In this document: positions 10,501-15,255 of the stretch, in pieces
Layout of the letters: every line of letters starts with the position of its first letter
Numbering within the stretch: the stretch's first letter is position 1
Assembly (NCBI GenBank): GCA_016937175.1
Contig: JAFGWL010000059.1
Span: 1-15,255 of the forward strand
Direction: 5' to 3'
Source: Candidatus Mcinerneyibacteriota bacterium
GTDB taxonomy: Bacteria; Macinerneyibacteriota; Macinerneyibacteria; Macinerneyibacteriales; DSCS01
Length of the DNA: 15,255 nucleotides
The notes under the pieces: model-generated
The model's input: the letters and a program-made list of their open reading frames with translations, nothing else
Told to the model about the DNA's origin: nothing
Database searches by the model: none
Made by a program: the position numbers and the translations under genes

Positions 10501-11629
10501 AGAGGATGATCTCGTTCTCCACGCCCTGCTCTTTGAATTTATTGAAGATCTCCATGGTGAACTGGTCTCCGGGCTGTGCGGCCACCTCATCCAGTTCCGT
10601 TTTGACTTTGTTGCCGAAGATCGTGTTCCTGATATATCCGCGGAGGCTCTCTTCTTTCCCGGGAGCCAGCTTGATATGCCTCTTTTCCGCATAGATGAGG
10701 ATCTTCTGAAAATCGGGGTGCCCCGCATCTCTCAGATGGCTGATGGCATTCCAGATCTCGGCGTCCACACGCTGGCCCAGACGTCCGATCACTGTCCCGG
10801 CCTCGTCCTTCAATTCACGGGCCAGGGTCATCTCCTGATAGAAGGTATCGGGATATGCCTTTGTATCGATCTCATATTTTTCTGAAAAGAGGTCCAGGAT
10901 CTCTTCGTCTTTCTCATAGCCCAGCGCCCTGAGAAAGGTCGTAATATAGATCTTCTTCTTACGGTCGATACTGATATACATCAGGTCCCTGCGGTCGATG
11001 GAAAATTCGATCCAGGAACCGTCATAGGGAATAAGGCGTGCTGAATAGGCCTCTTTCCCCGGATTGTCATCCACAGAATCAACAAAGAGGCCGGGCGAAC
11101 GATGAAGCTGCCCCACGACCACACGCTCAGCTCCGTTGATAATAAAAGAGCCGTTTGAAAGCATGAGGGGGATATCCCCAAAATAGACCTCCTGCTCCTC
11201 ACTCACATCGATCTCCTGCTCGGCTGTGCCGGGGTTTTCGATCTTTTTAGTCAGGCGCAGGGTCACGCGGAGATTGCTCCCGTAAGTCAGCCCCCGCTCA
11301 CGGCATTCGTTAGGCGTAAACTGGGGAGGGTCGAGATCATACCGGATAAATTCCAAAATATATTTACTCTGCTCCAGGTCCGGTTCCCGGTTCTTCTTTT
11401 CATGATTCGTGATGGGAAAGGTCTTCAGGAAAATTCCCTGGAGCCCTTTGTCTTCCCTTTTCTCGGGCGGGACATCTATTTGAAGAAACTCTTCATATGA
11501 TTTCTGTTGCATGTCAAGCAGATAAGGGATGTCTACCATCTCCCTGATCTGCGCGAAACTGAAACGCCCCGTTTTGGAATCAAATTTTTCTTTCATTGAG
11601 AAAGGAAATTCTTTCGTTTTCTGGGTCAT
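7565..11629 (-). CDS. rpoB: DNA-directed RNA polymerase subunit beta
   Basis: Beta pairs with beta' to form the catalytic core of RNA polymerase and contains the rifamycin pocket. The 1354-residue product (E. coli 1342) has the N-terminal [20 protein letters not shown], the rif region [20 protein letters not shown] then [17 protein letters not shown] (about 550-585), the active-site segment [29 protein letters not shown] near 1126 and the C-terminal [20 protein letters not shown] roughly 115-residue charged insert before [16 protein letters not shown] (about 980-1095) corresponds to the Gram-negative beta insert. Residue 566 is Asn (AAT, 9934-9932) where E. coli has His526; Asp516 and Ser531 equivalents are unchanged. 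The ATG at 11629 has only a modest site (AAGGGGG, ten bases upstream). It is separated from rplL by an attenuator-like hairpin. Confidence 0.98.
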   Translation of the reverse strand: MTQKTKEFPFSMKEKFDSKTGRFSFAQIREMVDIPYLLDMQQKSYEEFLQIDVPPEKREDKGLQGIFLKTFPITNHEKKNREPDLEQSKYILEFIRYDLDPPQFTPNECRERGLTYGSNLRVTLRLTKKIENPGTAEQEIDVSEEQEVYFGDIPLMLSNGSFIINGAERVVVGQLHRSPGLFVDSVDDNPGKEAYSARLIPYDGSWIEFSIDRRDLMYISIDRKKKIYITTFLRALGYEKDEEILDLFSEKYEIDTKAYPDTFYQEMTLARELKDEAGTVIGRLGQRVDAEIWNAISHLRDAGHPDFQKILIYAEKRHIKLAPGKEESLRGYIRNTIFGNKVKTELDEVAAQPGDQFTMEIFNKFKEQGVENEIILYVVKEGSQDIIAASLEKDNFDTMEKALARVYGILRPGSPATIELAESLIYDLFFNPRTYNLGEVGRYKLNVVLGNEAESGENTLTNEDIIGSIAYLLKLRFNMVEAGDIDHLGNRRVRAVGELLMNHLYTGFYRMKRVIQERMNISEADKINPQNLVNSRPVTAVLNEFFGSHQLSQFMDQTNPLSEITNKRRLSALGPGGLSRERAGFEARDVHYTHYGRICPIETPEGQNIGLITSLASFATIDRFGFLRTPYRKVVKGKVTDDVVYLTADQEEGKVIAQANAVLKENGHFAADRILARQSGEFILVEPKRVDYMDVSPKQLISVSAALIPFLEHDDANRALMGSNMQRQGVPLINPASPVIGTGIESKIAQDSGYVQIARRPGVVEKVTANLIVIKTDQDKLDPDNLDKDFGHDMGRDIYYLEKFRRSNKDTCINTRPIVQVGQKIKKGDPLTEGFGTQGGELALGQNLLVAFLPWRGYNFEDAIVLSERLVKNNSFDSIHVEELQIDARETKLGKEEITRDIPQVMDEMIKDLDESGIIKIGTYVKPGDILVGKVTPKGKTELTPEEKLLRAIFGKIAEDVKDASLRVPPGVKGKVIDVKVFTRKQTEDMEAVIRRERKDDIDKIEREQALKLEIINKRRIEVLKKILPGKAISKEVKPIGPKGTALTEEHCSVKAIEKVLVEKKALPVEDLQRLQKLADIVEEKRREIIKWRDEEWKKLLRGDDLPPGVIKSVKVYVANRRVVSVGDKMAGRHGNKGVVSIILPEEDMPYLEDGTPVDIVLNPLGVPSRMNVGQILETHLGWAARKMGVKIATPVFDGAPESEIKEWLKKAGLPESGKTTLYDGYTGEPFDEKVTVGVIYVMKLHHLVDDKLHARATGPYSLVSQQPLGGKAQFGGQRFGEMEVWALEAYGAAHLLREMLTVKSDDVNGRTKMYESIIRGENPSEPGIPESFNVLVNELKGLCLNIEFFKNDK

Positions 11630-11681
11630 TGTTTAAAAACCCCCTTGTCTGCAAAAGCCACAGTGAAATCGAGCAAGGCCG

Positions 11682-11709
11682 TTTATGTTTTTTTATCGAT
11701 ATCTTTCAA
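11682..11709 (-). promoter_or_regulatory. Possible weak internal promoter before rpoB
   Basis: On the minus strand TTGAAA (11709-11704) and CATAAA (11687-11682) are separated by 16 bases, matching the sigma70 consensus at five and four of six positions. They lie between the attenuator-like hairpin and the rpoB start. Such matches occur by chance in A/T-rich spacers, so this is tentative. The remainder of the spacer shows no gene. Confidence 0.3.
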
Positions 11710-11715
11710 ATAAGC

Positions 11716-11744
11716 AAAATCGGGGTGTGTATGAAACACACCCC
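11716..11744 (-). terminator. Attenuator-like hairpin between rplL and rpoB
   Basis: A perfect nine-pair stem, GGGGTGTGT with ACACACCCC (11744-11736 with 11730-11722), has a five-base loop and is followed by GATTTTGC. The short T tract fits a partial terminator. In E. coli an attenuator at this same place lowers rpoBC transcription relative to rplJL, so that stalk proteins, needed in several copies per ribosome, outnumber polymerase subunits. The same role is inferred here from position and structure. Confidence 0.75.
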
Positions 11745-11780
11745 ATCTTTTCATTTAGGTAACTTCGCTGCGAGATAAGA

Positions 11781-12149
11781 TTACTTAATCTCAACAACCG
11801 CTCCGACTTCTTCAAGCTGAGCTTTGACCTGATCTGCTTCAGCCTTGGGAATCCCTTCCTTGATGGCTTTGGGCAGAGAGTCAACGAAAGCCTTGGCTTC
11901 GGGCAGCCCGAGACCGCCGATCTCCTTGACGGCTTTGATGACTTTCAGGCGCTGGTCGCCGGCAGCATTGATGACAACGTCAAACTCTGTCTTTTCTTCT
12001 TCTGCTGCAGCGGCGGCAGCAGGCATGGCCGCCATGGCCACGGGAGCTGCAGCGCTCACGCCGAATTTTTCTTCCAGTTCCTTGACGAGCTCTGAAAGCT
12101 CCAAAACGGTCATCTCTTCGATAGCTTTAATAAGTTCTTCTCTTTTCAT
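11781..12149 (-). CDS. rplL: Large ribosomal subunit protein L7/L12
   Basis: L7/L12 is the multi-copy stalk protein that recruits and activates translational GTPases. The 122-residue protein has the N-terminal dimerisation helices ([20 protein letters not shown] to KFG, residues 1-30), an Ala-rich flexible hinge (about 32-50), and the C-terminal factor-binding domain with [20 protein letters not shown] and [16 protein letters not shown]. The ATG at 12149-12147 is chosen because AGGGGG (12163-12158) is eight bases upstream. A GTG at 12158 would overlap that site and add three residues absent from the family. It lies 16 bases after rplJ, as expected for genes whose products form one complex. 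Confidence 0.97.
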   Translation of the reverse strand: MKREELIKAIEEMTVLELSELVKELEEKFGVSAAAPVAMAAMPAAAAAAEEEKTEFDVVINAAGDQRLKVIKAVKEIGGLGLPEAKAFVDSLPKAIKEGIPKAEADQVKAQLEEVGAVVEIK

Positions 12150-12165
12150 GGTGAACACCCCCTAG

Positions 12166-12693
12166 TTATTCGCTTTTCTTGTCCTGAATAGCGCTTAAGA
12201 CACCCACAAGATTCCTGATATTACCCGCCAGGACATTCACAAACCCGGTGACCGGGCCCTGCATGGTCCTGAGCAGCATAGCAAGAAGCTCGTCCCTTGA
12301 CGGCAGTTCAGAAAGGGCATTGATCCGTTCCTGATCCACCACCATACCTTCAACCATACCTGCCTTCACGCTAAATTTGTTGTTCGCTTTGGCAAATTTA
12401 ACGAGGACTTTCGCGGGTGCGACAGGATCATCATAGCTTAAAGCAAAGGCGGTCGGGCCCTTGAGGCTTTCTTCCAGTCCCTTGATCTCAAGGGCCTCAA
12501 GCGCTCTGTACGCCATTGTGTTTTTATAGACTTTATACTCGACATTGTTTGCTCTCAACTCTCGACGTAACGCTGTGATCTCTTCCACGTTCAAACCCAT
12601 ATAATCGGTAAGGATCACCGATTTGGCCTTGGACACTTTATCCTTGATCTCGTCGACGACTTGAACTTTTTCAGGTCTAACTTTATGAGCCAT
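12166..12693 (-). CDS. rplJ: Large ribosomal subunit protein L10
   Basis: L10 anchors L7/L12 dimers to 23S rRNA next to L11 and is the autoregulator of this gene pair in well-studied bacteria. The 175-residue product begins MAHKVRPEKVQVVDEIKDKV. It contains the conserved SVILTDYMGLNVEEITALRR and YKVYKNTMAYRAL segments and ends in a hydrophobic C-terminal helix (ELLAMLLRTMQGPVTGFVNV to LSAIQ) of the kind that binds L7/L12. The ATG at 12693-12691 has AAGGAGG seven bases upstream. A longer frame starting at TTG 12765 runs back through the leader hairpins and lacks family similarity, so it was rejected. It follows an L10-type leader RNA and precedes rplL. Confidence 0.97.
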   Translation of the reverse strand: MAHKVRPEKVQVVDEIKDKVSKAKSVILTDYMGLNVEEITALRRELRANNVEYKVYKNTMAYRALEALEIKGLEESLKGPTAFALSYDDPVAPAKVLVKFAKANNKFSVKAGMVEGMVVDQERINALSELPSRDELLAMLLRTMQGPVTGFVNVLAGNIRNLVGVLSAIQDKKSE

Positions 12694-12719
12694 GTTTTTC
12701 CCTCCTTTCTCGTGATCTA

Positions 12720-12763
12720 TCGGGCTCTTCCTCATACGGAAGAAAGCCCGACAAAGGTCGGGC
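12720..12763 (-). terminator. Leader hairpin and overlapping alternative hairpin upstream of rplJ (attenuator candidate)
   Basis: GCCCGACCTTTGTCGGGC (12763-12746) forms a seven-pair stem with a four-base loop followed by TTTCTT, resembling an intrinsic terminator. Its 3' arm can instead pair downstream: bases 12751-12745 with 12726-12720 (seven pairs), then 12742-12738 with 12731-12727 (five pairs) with a two-base bulge. The two folds share the arm TCGGGC and cannot coexist. The downstream fold ends 19 bases before the rplJ ribosome binding site. Which fold terminates or protects transcription is inference. Confidence 0.65.
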
Positions 12764-12835
12764 AATGATTTTAGTCATTGGACCTCTGTCTCGGTAGGCA
12801 TTTTTAAGCCTGCGCACCCACTGTCTACGACAGGA
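12756..12835 (-). promoter_or_regulatory. Ribosomal protein L10 leader (autoregulatory mRNA element)
   Basis: The transcript upstream of rplJ contains GTAGACAGTGGGTGC, then GGCTTAA, then CCTACCGAGACAGAGG. These match, from memory, the conserved blocks of the bacterial L10 leader family, which binds L10 or the L10-L7/L12 complex. Just 3' of it, GGTC (12784-12781) and CAATGA (12780-12775) can pair with TCATTG (12768-12763) and GACC (12759-12756) around a three-base bulge. That third hairpin would occupy the 5' arm of the terminator-like stem. In Bacillus subtilis the rplJL leader is reported to act by transcription attenuation. The same logic is plausible here but unproven. Confidence 0.8.
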
Positions 12836-12840
12836 TATCT

Positions 12841-12870
12841 ATTACAAACTCTGTAACGTTGTAATATCAA
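12841..12870 (-). promoter_or_regulatory. Possible rplJ promoter overlapping the rplA stop codon
   Basis: TTGATA (12870-12865) and TGTAAT (12846-12841) are 18 bases apart on the minus strand, each matching sigma70 hexamers closely. The -10 covers the rplA TAA. Initiation near 12834 would begin the RNA right at the L10 leader. The -10 lacks the important second-position A, so the site may be weak. Confidence 0.42.
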
Positions 12871-13543
12871 GCTTAATGGACGGGCCCATTGTCGTCGTGA
12901 CATAAGCAGACCTTAAATAGGTCCCCTTTGCTGACGATGGTTTTGCCTTGATGACAGCCTTGATGATGGACACCAGGTTCCCGCGCAAATTCTCGGCATC
13001 GAAGCTGCGTTTCCCCACCGGGACATGCACGATACCGAATTTATCCACTTTATACTCCACGCGACCCGCTTTGGCTTCGGAGACGGCAGTCTTGACATCC
13101 GCCGTGACCGTACCGACTTTGGGGTTGGGCATAAGCCCGCGCGGCCCCAGCACACGGCCGAGTTTTCCGACTTCCTTCATCATATCAGGTGTCGAGATGG
13201 CCACATCAAAATCGAGCCACCCACCCTTAACTTTTTCCACCAGGTCGTCTCCGCCGACAAAGTCAGCGCCAGCTTCCTGGGCTTCCTTCTCCTGCTCGCC
13301 GGAGGCAAAGACCAGGACACGGACATCCTTGCCGGTTCCGTGGGGCAGAACCACTGTGCCTCGCACCATCTGATCCGCATATTTGGGATCGACGCCGAGA
13401 CGGATATGAAACTCAACTGTCTCGTCGAATTTGGCGGCAGGGATCTGCGCTAAAAGTTCAATAGATTCGTCCAGGGTATAGAGCTTCTCGGAATCGATGA
13501 GCTCCCTGGCGCTTTTCAGCCTTTTTGAGATCTTTCTTGCCAT
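12842..13543 (-). CDS. rplA: Large ribosomal subunit protein L1
   Basis: L1 forms the mobile stalk that handles deacylated tRNA leaving the E site, and in several bacteria it represses its own operon. The 233-residue product starts [20 protein letters not shown]. It carries [20 protein letters not shown], the signature [18 protein letters not shown] near 130-147, [19 protein letters not shown], and a C-terminal [11 protein letters not shown], in the usual family order. ATG at 13543-13541 has AGGAGGT five bases upstream. It is 51 bases after rplK, with a small hairpin in that spacer. It ends just before the rplJ leader; its stop codon lies inside a possible promoter. Confidence 0.98.
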   Translation of the reverse strand: MARKISKRLKSARELIDSEKLYTLDESIELLAQIPAAKFDETVEFHIRLGVDPKYADQMVRGTVVLPHGTGKDVRVLVFASGEQEKEAQEAGADFVGGDDLVEKVKGGWLDFDVAISTPDMMKEVGKLGRVLGPRGLMPNPKVGTVTADVKTAVSEAKAGRVEYKVDKFGIVHVPVGKRSFDAENLRGNLVSIIKAVIKAKPSSAKGTYLRSAYVTTTMGPSIKLDITTLQSL

Positions 13544-13554
13544 ATGCTACCTCC

Positions 13555-13585
13555 TGTGGTACAACAGCCCTTCGGGCCTCCCACA
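13555..13585 (-). promoter_or_regulatory. Imperfect hairpin in the rplK-rplA spacer
   Basis: TGTGG pairs with CCACA (13585-13581 with 13559-13555). Inside it, GCCC pairs with GGGC around a three-base loop (13577-13574 with 13570-13567). The outer stem touches the rplA ribosome binding site. It could modulate L1 translation, but the inner and outer stems are separated by internal loops and no L1-binding motif was confirmed. Confidence 0.3.
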
Positions 13586-13594
13586 TCTCCTTTG

Positions 13595-14020
13595 TTAACC
13601 CTTGATTTCAAGCCCCATGCTGCGGGCAGTCCCCGCGATCATGCGCATAGCGGCTTCCACATCATTTGCATTGAGATCGGGCATCTTCAACTCAGCGATC
13701 TCCTTTACCTGGGCCTTGGTTACAGACCCGATCTTTTCCTTATTCGGAACGCCTGACCCCTTATCCACCTTAGCTGCTTTTTTCAGCAGGACCGCAGCGG
13801 GAGGAGTTTTCGTAATGAACGAAAAGCTCCTGTCCTCGAATACCGTGATAACGACCGGTATGATGAGGTCGCCTTTATCCTGTGTGCTGGCGTTGAAAGC
13901 TTTGCAGAACTCCATGATGTTCACGCCATGCTGCCCGAGAGCCGGGCCCACAGGAGGGGCGGGGTTGGCCTTTCCGGCAGGAATCTGAAGTTTGATAAAT
14001 CCCTTTACCTTCTTTGCCAT
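13595..14020 (-). CDS. rplK: Large ribosomal subunit protein L11
   Basis: L11 binds the GTPase-associated centre of 23S rRNA at the stalk base and is the target region of thiostrepton-type antibiotics; it is also needed for RelA activation in some bacteria. The 141-residue protein matches the family length. It begins [20 protein letters not shown], followed by [20 protein letters not shown] with the conserved N-terminal prolines, then [18 protein letters not shown] and a C-terminal [20 protein letters not shown]. The ATG at 14020-14018 gives the family N-terminus and has AGGTGA five bases upstream. A GTG three codons earlier would add residues not seen in relatives. It follows nusG by 26 bases. 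Confidence 0.98.
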   Translation of the reverse strand: MAKKVKGFIKLQIPAGKANPAPPVGPALGQHGVNIMEFCKAFNASTQDKGDLIIPVVITVFEDRSFSFITKTPPAAVLLKKAAKVDKGSGVPNKEKIGSVTKAQVKEIAELKMPDLNANDVEAAMRMIAGTARSMGLEIKG

Positions 14021-14046
14021 ACTAATCACCTACTCCTTTATCTTCA

Positions 14047-14577
14047 CTACTCTTCTTTTTCAACCTGATAGTAATCCAGTTCCACAGGAGTCTGGCGCCC
14101 GAAGATGGAGACCATGACCCTGAGTTTGGATTTTTCCGCCATCACATTATCCACAACACCGGAAAAAGAGGCAAAAGGACCATCTACGATCCGCACCTTT
14201 TCCCCGACCCGGTAGTAAATACGCGGCTTGAGGGTATTCTTTCTATCCTCGCTGTCTTCCTTGATCTGCCGGACCTCTTCATCACTGAGAGGGACGGGCC
14301 TGCCTTTGGGGCCCACGAAAGAGCCGATCCCCTGAACGTTGGAGACAAGATGCCAGGTTTCGTCTGTCAGGTCCATCTCCACGAGGATATAGCCGGGGAA
14401 TATCTTCTTGTTGATCTCTTTCTTCTTCCCGTTCTTTGTATCAATGATCTTTTCCGAGGGAATATAGATCTCGCCGAACATCTCTTCCATGCCGGACTGT
14501 TTGATCTTTTCAAGGAGAAGCTTACGGGCTTTCCCCTCTCCTCCGACCAGTGCATTTAAGACATACCATTTTTTCAT
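14047..14577 (-). CDS. nusG: Transcription termination/antitermination factor NusG
   Basis: NusG binds the polymerase clamp to control pausing and links transcription to Rho or to the leading ribosome. The 176-residue product has an NGN domain starting [19 protein letters not shown], with [12 protein letters not shown] near residues 59-70 and [18 protein letters not shown] near 86-103. The C-terminal KOW domain is [21 protein letters not shown] onward (about 122-176), ending [13 protein letters not shown]. Length and order match standard NusG with no extra inserted domain. The ATG at 14577-14575 has only a weak AAGG site; it follows secE by 23 bases, so coupling may help its translation. It is encoded beside its partner polymerase genes. 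Confidence 0.97.
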   Translation of the reverse strand: MKKWYVLNALVGGEGKARKLLLEKIKQSGMEEMFGEIYIPSEKIIDTKNGKKKEINKKIFPGYILVEMDLTDETWHLVSNVQGIGSFVGPKGRPVPLSDEEVRQIKEDSEDRKNTLKPRIYYRVGEKVRIVDGPFASFSGVVDNVMAEKSKLRVMVSIFGRQTPVELDYYQVEKEE

Positions 14578-14600
14578 AACATCAAGCCTTACCCGAGGAC

Positions 14601-14780
14601 TCAGAATACAAGGCCAAGTAAAAAGATAAATAAACGGTCAAATAATCCGAGGGTGATCCCGAAGACCAGTGTTATAACTATCACAAGCCATGTCGAGGCC
14701 CAGAGAACCTGCTTTTTAGGCCATACGACCTTTTTCATCTCTGCAACGACTTCGTCGATAAACCTTTTTATTTTGTTCAT
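14601..14780 (-). CDS. secE: Preprotein translocase subunit SecE
   Basis: SecE is the small membrane subunit that braces SecY in the protein-export channel. The 59-residue protein has an amphipathic N-terminal helix with VAEMKKVVWPKKQ (12-24), the conserved Trp-Pro motif of the family. A single membrane segment follows (about residues 27-58, rich in Leu, Val, Ile and Phe). One-span SecE of about 60 residues is the common bacterial form; the three-span form is limited to groups such as enterobacteria. ATG at 14780-14778 is chosen because GGAGGGG (14790-14784) is correctly placed before it. A TTG at 14792 would put that site inside the coding region. It lies 27 bases after tRNA-Trp and just upstream of nusG. 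Confidence 0.95.
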   Translation of the reverse strand: MNKIKRFIDEVVAEMKKVVWPKKQVLWASTWLVIVITLVFGITLGLFDRLFIFLLGLVF

Positions 14781-14807
14781 ACGCCCCTCCAATATGTATC
14801 AAGAAAA

Positions 14808-14881
14808 CAGGCCAAGAGGGATTCGAACCCCCAACCACCTAATTTGGAGTCAGGTGCTCTACCAATTAGAGCTATTGGCCT
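14808..14881 (-). tRNA. trnW: tRNA-Trp (anticodon CCA)
   Basis: The minus strand folds into a full cloverleaf. The acceptor stem is AGGCCAA with TTGGCCT (7 pairs). The D arm is GCTC/GAGC with GG in the loop. The anticodon stem is CCTGA/TTAGG around CTCCAAA, giving CCA for tryptophan. The variable loop has five bases and the T arm GGGGG/CCCTC holds TTCGAAT. The discriminator base is G and the CCA tail is not encoded. It sits between rpmG and secE within the protein operon, so it must be cut out of the mRNA. Only seven bases separate its 5' end from a long hairpin. Confidence 0.97.
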
Positions 14882-14883
14882 AC

Positions 14884-14919
14884 AAAAGGCATAAGGAGAC
14901 TCAGCGAGTCTCCTTATGC
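14884..14919 (-). terminator. Perfect 14-pair hairpin at the rpmG stop codon, terminator or processing signal
   Basis: GCATAAGGAGACTC and GAGTCTCCTTATGC form a perfect 14-pair stem with a three-base loop (arms 14919-14906 and 14902-14889). The stem codes for the last residues of L33 and includes part of its TGA stop (14903-14901). It is followed at once by CTTTT and then, after GT, by tRNA-Trp. The T tract is short, so this may be a leaky terminator that lowers secE-nusG expression relative to tuf-rpmG, or a structure used in cutting out the tRNA. Confidence 0.72.
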
Positions 14920-15071
14920 GGTGTATGTTTTTTGCAGAACTTGCAGTATTTGCTCAGCTCCAGACGGTCTTTGGTGTTTCTCTTGTTTTTCGTGGTGGTG
15001 TAGTTCCTGTTTTTGCACTCAGTGCACTCCAGGGTGATAATATCCCTGATGACACCTTTTTTCTTTGCCAT
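14901..15071 (-). CDS. rpmG: Large ribosomal subunit protein L33, zinc-binding type
   Basis: L33 is a small 50S protein near the E site. The 56-residue product [20 protein letters not shown] and onward carries two CxxC pairs (C16/C19 and C43/C46), the zinc-ribbon or C+ form. Conserved features are [20 protein letters not shown] and the basic tail [10 protein letters not shown]. The ATG at 15071-15069 has GGAGG four bases upstream. The gene is below the size limit of many ORF callers. It lies 27 bases after tuf and its last codons form half of a long hairpin. The C+ type implies zinc-dependent assembly; whether a zinc-independent paralogue exists elsewhere cannot be seen here. Confidence 0.97.
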   Translation of the reverse strand: MAKKKGVIRDIITLECTECKNRNYTTTKNKRNTKDRLELSKYCKFCKKHTPHKETR

Positions 15072-15098
15072 GTTTCCTCCACCTTATCCTGCGACCGA

Positions 15099-15255
15099 TC
15101 ACTCGATGACTTCAGCGACGACTCCGGCTCCTACTGTCCTTCCGCCTTCTCTGATAGCAAAACGCAGACCCTGCTCCAGAGCAACGGGATGAATCAATTC
15201 AACGGTCACGGTCACGTTATCCCCGGGCATACACATCTCAACGCCCTCAGGCAGA
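15099..15255 (-). CDS. tuf: Elongation factor Tu, C-terminal part (cut by window edge)
   Basis: The final 51 residues of EF-Tu are present: [20 protein letters not shown], then [20 protein letters not shown], ending AEVIE at TGA 15101-15099. This is domain III, which contacts the T arm of aminoacyl-tRNA. The rest of the gene lies beyond the right edge. It is upstream of rpmG in transcription and is a separate gene from the tuf fragment at the left edge, because the two face the same way about 14.9 kb apart. The tuf - rpmG - tRNA-Trp - secE order is a common bacterial arrangement. Cys in MCMPGDN is a mild variation on the usual MVMPGDN. Confidence 0.97.
   Translation of the reverse strand, partial: LPEGVEMCMPGDNVTVTVELIHPVALEQGLRFAIREGGRTVGAGVVAEVIE

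Noticed and set aside
12694-12765. N-terminal extension of L10 from a TTG at 12765
   Set aside because: The added residues are encoded by the leader hairpins, have no family match, and the ATG at 12693 has a strong ribosome binding site.
12683-12778. 31-codon upstream frame in the L10 leader overlapping the rplJ start
   Set aside because: The GAGG before its ATG belongs to a conserved L10-leader block and is only a few bases away. The frame overlies structured RNA and nothing supports translation.
12777-12801. Eight-codon frame ATG 12801 to TGA 12777 in the leader
   Set aside because: It lies in conserved leader RNA with no good ribosome binding site and an unremarkable peptide; probably chance.
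14781-14792. SecE start at TTG 14792
   Set aside because: It would place the GGAGGGG ribosome binding site inside the gene. The ATG at 14780 is correctly spaced and gives a normal SecE N-terminus.
1-15255. Search for a novel accessory, defence or mobile system
   Set aside because: Every stretch is accounted for by conserved transcription and translation genes or short regulatory spacers. No unexplained minus- or plus-strand gene, repeat array or insertion was found.

Overview
This window is bacterial housekeeping DNA. It holds the core of the transcription and translation gene cluster, with every gene on the minus strand, so gene order is read from right to left. In transcription order it runs: tuf (3' end only) - rpmG - tRNA-Trp - secE - nusG - rplK - rplA - [L10 leader] - rplJ - rplL - [attenuator] - rpoB - rpoC - [terminator, promoter] - rpsL - rpsG - fusA - tuf (5' end only). 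The window is almost fully coding, with spacers mostly of 10-50 bases. The only gaps above 100 bases are the L10 leader (about 150), rplL-rpoB (about 150) and rpoC-rpsL (about 155), and all three contain recognisable regulatory structure. No mobile element, CRISPR array, phage gene or accessory system was found.

Organism. RpoB keeps the large insert between the FTRK segment and the GDDLPPG segment (about residues 980-1095). RpoC keeps the long insert behind the trigger loop FHIGG. Both are typical of Gram-negative lineages and argue against a Firmicute or Actinobacterium. Base composition is moderate, Shine-Dalgarno sites are strong, and TTG and GTG starts are used for rpoC and fusA. The rif (beta) and str clusters are joined, which is not the case in E. 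coli. I cannot name the phylum; a Gram-negative, probably uncultured or sparsely sampled group is the most I would infer.

Layout. 15255-14601: end of a first EF-Tu gene, zinc-ribbon L33, tRNA-Trp and the SecE translocase subunit. 14577-12842: NusG, L11 and L1. 12870-12694: a probable promoter at the rplA stop codon, then an L10-type leader RNA with competing hairpins. 12693-11781: L10 and L7/L12, the ribosomal stalk. 11629-3363: RNA polymerase beta and beta'. 3353-3233: terminator-like hairpin followed by a near-perfect sigma70-type promoter. 3206-1: S12, S7, EF-G and the start of a second EF-Tu gene.

How it works together. The genes supply the ribosomal GTPase centre (L11, L10, L7/L12, EF-G, EF-Tu), the decoding site (S12, S7), the core polymerase and its factor NusG, and one tRNA. 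The three regulatory spacers would separate stalk proteins, polymerase and the str genes into adjustable units within one long co-directional array. The most informative signals are the L10-leader switch, the palindrome built into the rpmG stop codon beside tRNA-Trp, and an Asn at the RpoB position equivalent to E. coli His526.
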